From positions 3,162,001 through 3,226,000 of the forward strand of contig NZ_PJMX01000001.1 of assembly GCF_002846415.1 (NCBI RefSeq): a stretch of 64,000 nucleotides of DNA, in the 5' to 3' direction. Positions 59,061 to 64,000 of this stretch are shown in pieces. Below the pieces are notes generated by a model. The model made no database searches. It was not told the origin of the DNA and saw nothing but the letters and a program-made list of their open reading frames with translations. Position 1 is the first letter of the stretch, and every line of letters begins with the position of its first letter. The translations under genes and the position numbers were made by a program. The DNA is from Streptomyces sp. TLI_146 (GTDB lineage: Bacteria > Actinomycetota > Actinomycetes > Streptomycetales > Streptomycetaceae).

Positions 59061-59435
59061 ATGGGGGGAGTGAGACGCCTTCGCATCACACGTCCCGTGG
59101 CGCTGGTGAGCGCCATGGCGACGCTCCTCGCCGCGCTCTTCCTCTGCCTCACCGCGGGCGGCGAGGCGAGCGCGGACCCCACCGCTCCCCGGGTCCACCA
59201 CGCCGTGGCGGTGAGCGGGGCGGCGCAGTACAGCTGTCCGTACGACCGGGGCGACTGCGGGCTCTTTCCGCACGCGGATCCGGCCGTGCTGACCGCGCCT
59301 CCGCTCGATACCCCGGCGCCGGGGGCCGCGCACGCCGTACGGGCCGCCGCGCCCCGTCTCGCGGGGGCGCCCGCGCGGTCCGGGGCTCCGCCCCGGGTCC
59401 CTGACCTTCATGTCCTTCAGGTGCTGCGGACATAG
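59061..59435 (+). CDS. Small secreted or membrane-anchored protein (124 aa)
   Basis: A 124-residue protein with an N-terminal signal/anchor (MGGVRRLRITRPVALVSAMA... TLLAALFLCLTAGGEASA). The remainder is Ala/Pro-rich with an SCPYDRGDCGLF segment (Cys-x6-Cys) that may form a disulfide. It ends HVLQVLRT. TAGCAT eight nucleotides before ATG 59061 suggests leaderless expression. I recall similar small orphan secreted proteins with this Cys-Pro-Tyr motif in streptomycetes but cannot assign a family. Separate from the DUF3105 gene by a solitary REP repeat. Confidence 0.65.
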   Translation: MGGVRRLRITRPVALVSAMATLLAALFLCLTAGGEASADPTAPRVHHAVAVSGAAQYSCPYDRGDCGLFPHADPAVLTAPPLDTPAPGAAHAVRAAAPRLAGAPARSGAPPRVPDLHVLQVLRT

Positions 59436-59484
59436 CTCCGCTGGTTGTGCGGTCGTTTTGACTGCGGGTCCGCTTCGGCTGGTC

Positions 59485-59504
59485 GCGCAGTTCCCCGCGC
59501 CCCT
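59485..59504 (+). repeat. Solitary copy of the GCGCAGTTCCCCGCGCCCCT repeat
   Basis: An exact plus copy in the 140-bp gap between the 124-residue gene and DUF3105; flanks (CTGCGGGTCCGCTTCGGCTGGTC) resemble the left arm of the composite elements but no reverse partner is present. Confidence 0.9.
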
Positions 59505-59575
59505 GGCAGTACGGGCCTCGCGGGGTCCATAGGAACTCCCCCGACTTCCCCCTCACCAGAAGGACTTGAGCCACC

Positions 59576-60235
59576 ATGGCCACCAAGGAAACCAAGAGCT
59601 CGCGGCAGGCGCGGATAGCCGAGATGCGGCGGGCCGAGCAGGCCCGCGAGCGGCGCAACAAGCTCATTGCCATCACCGCGTCCGTGGTGATCGTCGCCGG
59701 GCTCGTCGGCACCGGCGCGTACCTGCTGAACAAGGAGTCCGACGACAAGGACAAGCAGCAGGCGCAGAAGGCCGCCGACGCCAAGGCGACCATCGCCGGC
59801 GAGAAGGACTGGGACCCGAAGAAGCTCACCCGCAACCACGTCACCAAGACGGTGTCGTACCCGATGAAGCCGCCGGTCGGCGGGGACCACGACCAGGTGT
59901 GGATGAACTGCGGCGGCGCCGTCTACAAGAAGCCGGTCCCCGACATGAACGCGGTGCACTCCCTTGAGCACGGCGCGGTCTGGGTGACGTACAACGACAA
60001 GGCGCCCGCCGCCGATGTGCAGAAGCTCTCCGACAAGGTCTCCAAGACGCCGTACTCGCTGATGAGCCCGTACCAGGACCAGGCCGGGGCGATCATGCTC
60101 AGCGCCTGGGGCAAGCAGGTCACCGTGACCAGCGCGGACGACCCGCGGGTCAACCAGTTCTTCGCCAAGTACGTGCAGGGCGCGCAGACGCCGGAGCCGG
60201 GCGCGGCGTGCACGGGCGGGCTGGACCAGAAGTGA
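59576..60235 (+). CDS. DUF3105-domain membrane-anchored protein
   Basis: A 219-residue protein. Residues 1-30 are charged (KSSRQARIAEMRRAEQARERRNK), then one transmembrane helix (LIAITASVVIVAGLVGTGAYLL), a Lys/Asp/Ala-rich coiled-coil linker (NKESDDKDKQQAQKAADAKATIAGEKDWDP) and an extracellular DUF3105 domain with the signatures YPMKPPVGGDHDQVWMNCGGAVYKKPV and NAVHSLEHGAVWVTY. The conserved HD and HSLEHGAVW with Cys are candidate metal ligands. The gene overlaps the next start (GTGA), so DUF3105 and DUF305 are translated together. DUF3105 proteins have no proven role; the conserved pair suggests metal handling. Confidence 0.88.
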   Translation: MATKETKSSRQARIAEMRRAEQARERRNKLIAITASVVIVAGLVGTGAYLLNKESDDKDKQQAQKAADAKATIAGEKDWDPKKLTRNHVTKTVSYPMKPPVGGDHDQVWMNCGGAVYKKPVPDMNAVHSLEHGAVWVTYNDKAPAADVQKLSDKVSKTPYSLMSPYQDQAGAIMLSAWGKQVTVTSADDPRVNQFFAKYVQGAQTPEPGAACTGGLDQK

Positions 60236-60849
60236 ACCGCACCTACTGGGCGTCCCTCGCGGCGGTCGTGGCGGCCCTGGTGTTCGCGACGGTGGCCACG
60301 GTCGCCAGCGCCACCGGAGGGGACTCGAAGCCCGCCGCGCACACCCCGGTGGCGGCCTCGGCGGACGCGGGCTTCGCGCGCGACATGGCCGTCCACCACC
60401 AGCAGGCGGTGGAGATGTCGTTCATCGTGCGCGACCGCACCAAGGACGAGGAGGTCCGCCGGCTCGCGTACGACATCGCCAACACCCAGGCCAACCAGCG
60501 GGGCATGCTGCTGGGCTGGCTCGATCTGTGGGGGCTGCCCAAGTCGGAGCCGGAACGGCTGCCGATGGCCTGGATGGGCATGGGCAGCGAGCCCGGCGCG
60601 GACGGCGCCCTGATGCCCGGCATGGCGACCAACACCGAGATCGCCCGGCTGGGCAAGGCGGACGGCAAGCAGGCGGAGGTCCTCTACCTCCAGCTGATGA
60701 CCGAGCACCACAAGGGCGGTATCCACATGGCCCAGGGGTGCGCCCAGCGGTGTACGACCGAGGTGGAGCGCGGTCTGGCGCAGGGCATGGTCGACTCCCA
60801 GCAGTCGGAGATCGACCTGATGGCGCAGATGCTGAAGGCACGTACGTAA
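60232..60849 (+). CDS. DUF305 protein, probable metal-binding four-helix bundle
   Basis: A 205-residue exported protein with an N-terminal signal anchor (YWASLAAVVAALVFATVATVASA). The DUF305 core is FARDMAVHHQQAVEMSFIVRDRT and YLQLMTEHHKGGIHMAQGC, the HH motifs facing each other across a ferritin-like bundle in known members. Met residues near the His (AVEMS, HMAQ) fit copper or other metal binding (family inference). GTG 60232 overlaps the DUF3105 stop, so the genes form an operon ended by the hairpin at 60892. Confidence 0.88.
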   Translation: MNRTYWASLAAVVAALVFATVATVASATGGDSKPAAHTPVAASADAGFARDMAVHHQQAVEMSFIVRDRTKDEEVRRLAYDIANTQANQRGMLLGWLDLWGLPKSEPERLPMAWMGMGSEPGADGALMPGMATNTEIARLGKADGKQAEVLYLQLMTEHHKGGIHMAQGCAQRCTTEVERGLAQGMVDSQQSEIDLMAQMLKART

Positions 60850-60891
60850 CCCGGCTTACCGGACGGCAGCCGCCCAACACCACTAAAACGG

Positions 60892-60930
60892 ACCCAAGTC
60901 CCGCCTCCCCGGCGGGACTTGGGTTTCTCT
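60892..60930 (+). terminator. Hairpin terminator with T-rich tail after the DUF305 gene
   Basis: ACCCAAGTCCCGCC (60892-60905) pairs perfectly with GGCGGGACTTGGGT (60911-60924), loop TCCCC, followed by TTCTCTT. A 14-bp stem and a T-rich tail, 42 bp after the stop. Confidence 0.88.
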
Positions 60931-61039
60931 TGACACAGGCATGCCCCCCGCATGAACCGTTCCTCACCAGAGTGACGCTGTGCATGTGCAGATCAAGTGC
61001 ATATGCCTCCCAGGTGAAGAGCCTCATGCAGGGGGTCAA

Positions 61040-62986
61040 ATGAGAACCAGCCGCACCAGGCGGCGTGCCGTGAGCATGGCAGCGACACTGCCTCTGCTCG
61101 CCGGCGCGCTCGCTCTCGGCATACCGTCCGCCCACGCGGCGGACCCCGTGCCGTCCGGGCGGGCCGCCCTCACGGGCACCAAGCCCGCGTGGGCCACCGG
61201 CGCCGCCGACCAGGGCGCCACGGCGAACGGCAACAAGGTCGACGCGCGCGTCTACCTCGCGGGCCGCGACGCCAAGGGCCTCGCCGCGTACGCGGCGGCC
61301 GTGTCGGACCCGAGCTCGGCGTCGTACGGGAAGTTCCTGAGCGCCGCGCAGACGCAGCAGCGTTTCGGTGCGACCAAGGAGCAGATCGCGGCGGTCACCG
61401 GCTGGCTGAAGTCGCCCGGGCTGACCGTCACGGGCAGCAACCAGCACTACATCTCGGTCTCCGGCGACGTGGCCGCCGCCGAGAAGGCGTTCGCCACCCA
61501 GCTGCACAACTACCGCAAGGGCGGCCGCACTTACCGCGCGCCGGTGCAGACCGCCTCCGCGCCGGGCGCGCTGGCCGACGCGGTGCTCACCGTGACCGGC
61601 CTGGACAACGCCCCGCACAAGGCGACGCACCACGAGACGCTGCCCGGGCCCGGCCCCGCCTTCAAGAACTCCGGGCCGTTCTCGACGTACTACGGCTCGA
61701 ACATCGCCACCACCCTGCCGGACGCGTACGGCACCAAGGTCCCGTACGCGGTCAGGGGGTACACCGGCAAGCAGCTGCGGGCGGCGTACGGCGCGGGCGG
61801 CTACACCGGCAAGGGCGTGACCGTCGCGATCACCGACGCGTACGCCTCGCCGACGATGGCGAAGGACGCCCAGCGGTACGCGCTGCGCAACGGCGACAAG
61901 TCGTACAAGCACGGCCAGTACAGCGAGGTGAAGCCCGCCGACTACAACAGCGTGGAGGCGTGCGACGCGGCGGGCTGGTACGGCGAGGAGTCGCTGGACG
62001 TCGAGGCCGTGCACGCGGTCGCGCCGGACGCGGACATCGTGTACGTGGCGGGCGCGTCCTGCAACGACCCGGATCTGCTCGACGCGCTGAACAAGGTCGT
62101 CGACAGCCACCTGGCCGACATCGTCTCCAACTCGTGGGGCGACATCGAGGCCAACGAGACGCCGGACGTGGCGGCGGCCTACGACCAGACGTTCAAGCTG
62201 GGCGCCGTCGAGGGCATCGGCTTCTACTTCTCCTCCGGCGACGACGGCGACGAGGTCGCCAACACCGGCAAGAAGCAGGTCGACACCCCGGCCAACTCGG
62301 CGTGGGTGACGGCGGTCGGCGGTACGTCGCTGGCGGTCGGCAAGGGCGACACGTACAAGTTCGAGACGGGCTGGGGCACGCTGAAGGCGTCGCTGGCGGC
62401 GGACGGGAAGAGCTGGACGAACTTCCCGGGCGCGTACACGTCGGGCGCGGGCGGTGGCACGAGCGCGACGGTGAAGCAGCCGTTCTACCAGCGGGGCGTG
62501 GTCCCTGACTCCCTCGCGAAGGCGAACGGCTCCGCCCGTATGCGCACGATCCCGGACATCGCGGCGGTCGCGGACCCCAACACGGGGTTCCTGGTGGGCC
62601 AGACGCAGACGTTCCCCGACGGCGCGGTGAAGTACGACGAGTACCGCATCGGCGGTACGTCGCTGGCGGCGCCGGTGATCGCGGGCGTGCAGGCGCTGGC
62701 GCAGCAGGCCCGGCACTTCCCGATCGGCTTCGCGAACCCGTCGATCTACGCGCGCTACGGCTCGCCGCTGTACCACGACGTCACGGACCACCCGCTGGGG
62801 GCGCGTGACCTCGCGGTGGCGCGGGTCGACTTCGTGAACGGGGTCGACGCGTCGGGCGGGCTCGCGACGTCCGTTCGCACGCTGGGGAAGGACAGTTCGT
62901 TGCGGGCGGTGCGGGGGTATGACGACGTGACGGGTGTCGGCACGCCTTCCCGCGGCTATGTGGCGTCGTATGGCCGCCACTACTAG
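61040..62986 (+). CDS. Secreted S53 family serine-carboxyl protease (sedolisin)
   Basis: A 648-residue protease. Signal peptide residues 1-33 (basic, AAATLPLLAGALALGIPSAHA). The pro-domain (about 35-215) has VDARVYLAGRDAKGLAAYAAAVSDPSSASYGKFLSAAQTQQRFGAT, the Pro-kuma/activation domain. Catalytic set: Glu316 and Asp320 (GEESLDVE), oxyanion Asp368 (SNSWGD) and Ser541 (GGTSLAAP), the sedolisin Ser-Glu-Asp triad. An earlier GGTSLAV is not the active Ser. The C-terminal Ca site DDVTGVGTPSRGY is present. ATG at 61040 is preferred; the upstream M frame is out of a signal peptide. Likely acid-active tripeptidyl/endopeptidase. Confidence 0.93.
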   Translation: MRTSRTRRRAVSMAATLPLLAGALALGIPSAHAADPVPSGRAALTGTKPAWATGAADQGATANGNKVDARVYLAGRDAKGLAAYAAAVSDPSSASYGKFLSAAQTQQRFGATKEQIAAVTGWLKSPGLTVTGSNQHYISVSGDVAAAEKAFATQLHNYRKGGRTYRAPVQTASAPGALADAVLTVTGLDNAPHKATHHETLPGPGPAFKNSGPFSTYYGSNIATTLPDAYGTKVPYAVRGYTGKQLRAAYGAGGYTGKGVTVAITDAYASPTMAKDAQRYALRNGDKSYKHGQYSEVKPADYNSVEACDAAGWYGEESLDVEAVHAVAPDADIVYVAGASCNDPDLLDALNKVVDSHLADIVSNSWGDIEANETPDVAAAYDQTFKLGAVEGIGFYFSSGDDGDEVANTGKKQVDTPANSAWVTAVGGTSLAVGKGDTYKFETGWGTLKASLAADGKSWTNFPGAYTSGAGGGTSATVKQPFYQRGVVPDSLAKANGSARMRTIPDIAAVADPNTGFLVGQTQTFPDGAVKYDEYRIGGTSLAAPVIAGVQALAQQARHFPIGFANPSIYARYGSPLYHDVTDHPLGARDLAVARVDFVNGVDASGGLATSVRTLGKDSSLRAVRGYDDVTGVGTPSRGYVASYGRHY

Positions 62987-63036
62987 CCACGACGTGGCCG
63001 GGTGTCCGGTGCGCGTTCCTGTTCGTGTGTGAACAC

Positions 63037-63078
63037 CCCCGCCCCGGGGCCGGTTCCGGTCCCGGGGCGGGGCGTTTT
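63037..63078 (+). terminator. Hairpin terminator after the S53 protease
   Basis: CCCCGCCCCGGGGCCGG pairs with CCGGTCCCGGGGCGGGG with one mismatch, loop TT, followed by CGTTTTCC. It lies 50 bp after the protease stop, in the 320-bp gap 62987-63306 shared with a composite element. Confidence 0.8.
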
Positions 63079-63091
63079 CCCCGGCCGGTTA

Positions 63092-63280
63092 GTTCGTCTG
63101 CGAGCCGTCCCCAACTGGTCGCGCAGTTCCCCGCGCCCCTAGAAGCGCCCCTCCGGGGCGCCCAGGGGATTGCCGCGGAGCGGCATTCTTAGGGGCGCGG
63201 GGAACTGCGCGACCAGCCATCCACGGTCCGCAGACGAACACAGCGGGGTGCAGGGGCCGCAGGCCCCGCCAACGGGCCCC
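63092..63280. repeat. Full-length composite REP/MITE-like element, copy B
   Basis: Core GTTCGTCTGCG...CCGCAGACGAAC, 63092-63239 (148 bp), equal in length and inverted relative to copy A (26992-27139): the inner piece GCGCCCCTCCGGGGCGCCCAGGGGATTGCC... is the reverse complement of the copy A inner piece. Similarity continues rightward over 63241-63280 (CAGCGGGGTGCAGGGGCCGC... ), matching 26951-26990 with one mismatch in about 40. It lies between the S53 protease (+) and the alpha/beta hydrolase (-). Confidence 0.88.
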
Positions 63281-63306
63281 CGGGAAGCGAGCCTCCCCCG
63301 GAGGGT

Positions 63307-64000
63307 TCAGGGAAAGGGCGGGGTGGGGGAATGCGGCGCGTCCAGGATCGAGTCCGCCACCCTTCCCGCGTCGTCCAGCATCACCAAGTGCCCCGCCCCC
63401 TCGGCCACCTCCAGCACACCCCCCAACGCATCCGCCAGCCCCCGCTGACAGGTGAGCCAGGACGGACCCCCCGCCCCGCCCGCCAGAACCGTCACCGGCA
63501 CCGGCGGGAGCGGGAAGTGGTCGCGGAGGTGGAGGAGTTCCGCCGCCACCGCGCGGTAGCGGACGTTCTCCAGGAGCAGGCCCCGCCACACCCTGGACGT
63601 GCGGTAGCAGCGGTGGACCAGGGCCCGGGGGGCCGGGTCAGACCCGCCCGTGCGGGAGAGGCGGACCGTGGCCCGGCGCAGGAACGGCCCGAGCGCCGCC
63701 GGCAGACCGACGCCCGACAGCACCGCCCCCGCCACCCGCGCCGACACCACCCGCGCGGACGCCACCTGCCGGGCCTCCGGCTCCACGCTGGAGTCCACCA
63801 GGACCAGCGCGGCCGTACGGGAAGGGTGCAGCCGGGCGTACGCCTCCGCGTGGAAGCCCGCGATCGAGTGCCCCACCACCGTCACCGGCCCGGACACCCC
63901 CACCGCGTCCAGGACCGCCGCGATCCGGTGCGCCTCCCCCGAGGCCGTCGGCGGGGCCGCCGCCGGGCCGGAGAGGCCGTGGCCGGGGCGGTCGAAGCGG
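63307..64000 (-). CDS. Alpha/beta hydrolase, 3' part of the gene
   Basis: The window holds 230 codons; the N-terminus lies beyond the right edge. The visible part begins RFDRPGHGLSGPAAAPPTAS, the strand after the oxyanion hole, and contains GPVTVVGHSIAGFHAEAYARLHPSRTAALVLVDSS, in which GHSIAG is the nucleophile elbow. VPVTVLAGGAGGPSW and EGAGHLVMLDDAG (catalytic His region) follow. It is an esterase/lipase-like enzyme of unknown substrate. An internal GTG at 63903 would drop conserved residues and is not the start. Confidence 0.88.
   Translation of the reverse strand, partial: RFDRPGHGLSGPAAAPPTASGEAHRIAAVLDAVGVSGPVTVVGHSIAGFHAEAYARLHPSRTAALVLVDSSVEPEARQVASARVVSARVAGAVLSGVGLPAALGPFLRRATVRLSRTGGSDPAPRALVHRCYRTSRVWRGLLLENVRYRAVAAELLHLRDHFPLPPVPVTVLAGGAGGPSWLTCQRGLADALGGVLEVAEGAGHLVMLDDAGRVADSILDAPHSPTPPFP

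Noticed and set aside
1..64000. CRISPR array, prophage, insertion sequence or biosynthetic gene cluster
   Set aside because: No regularly spaced spacer array, integrase, transposase, capsid, PKS, NRPS or terpene synthase gene is visible; the repeats found are irregularly spaced and intergenic.
1..64000. tRNA or rRNA genes
   Set aside because: I saw no acceptor-stem/T-loop pattern (GTTCGAATC) or rRNA sequence by eye. A short or diverged tRNA could be missed without a covariance search.

Overview
The window is about 73% G+C with strong third-position GC bias, tight head-to-tail genes, frequent GTG/TTG starts and several candidate leaderless genes. Gene content (lipB-lipA, glnA, glnII with a GlnRII-type regulator, glnE, a second type I glutamine synthetase, malEFG) is that of a Streptomyces chromosomal core region. 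From memory the order resembles the S. coelicolor SCO219x-SCO224x interval; that synteny is inference. I see no tRNA, rRNA, CRISPR array, prophage, insertion sequence or biosynthetic gene cluster.

Layout. 1-5300: 5' end of a membrane SpoIIE-type phosphatase, a GNAT, a TIGR01777 epimerase-like protein, an FAD oxidoreductase, a dense array of 20-bp palindromic repeats and a TPR regulator. 5300-9320: lipB and lipA (lipoate synthesis) followed by small membrane proteins. 9400-19310: nitrogen block with glnA and glnII, each behind a recognisable GlnR box, a GlnRII-type regulator preceded by a possible leader peptide, and a NarL-type two-component pair; between them lie a secreted PLD-like protein, an ArsC-like protein, an AhpD-like protein and a Gfo/Idh oxidoreductase. 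19500-27000: rRNA-type methyltransferase, secreted DUF1996 protein, a lipoprotein, a GH89 alpha-N-acetylglucosaminidase and a tyrosine phosphatase. 27190-36270: a sigma-like/membrane fusion protein, a diiron-protein plus iron-sulfur reductase operon with its TetR gene, a GNAT, a receiver-PP2C phosphatase and an AfsR-like ATPase. 36430-45600: maltose/maltodextrin locus in which malEFG is flanked by two inverted aglA-malR-type pairs. 45750-56640: PAP2 protein, glnE, an acid phosphatase/MFS/beta-propeller operon, small genes and glnA2. 56900-64000: APC-type permease, DUF3105-DUF305 operon, S53 protease and the 3' part of an alpha/beta hydrolase.

How it works together. GlnR boxes drive glnA and glnII; GlnE adenylylates GlnA on Tyr397, a residue that is Trp in the GlnA2-type enzyme. 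The maltose locus pairs an ABC importer with two GH13 glucosidases and two LacI repressors, with CTTGC/GCAAG operators in the divergent malE-aglA2 promoter.

The most promising under-described items are: (1) the three-gene cassette at 29195-31863, in which a ferritin-like protein with an E...ExxH...E...ExxH ligand pattern is translationally coupled to a flavin/[2Fe-2S] reductase, as expected for a two-component diiron oxygenase; (2) a dispersed family of roughly 125-190 bp intergenic elements with long terminal inverted repeats, two copies being inverted relative to each other 36 kb apart; (3) the mirror-image duplication of aglA-malR around malEFG; and (4) a 39-codon ORF ending near a Cys-Cys-Arg run, upstream of the GlnRII gene.
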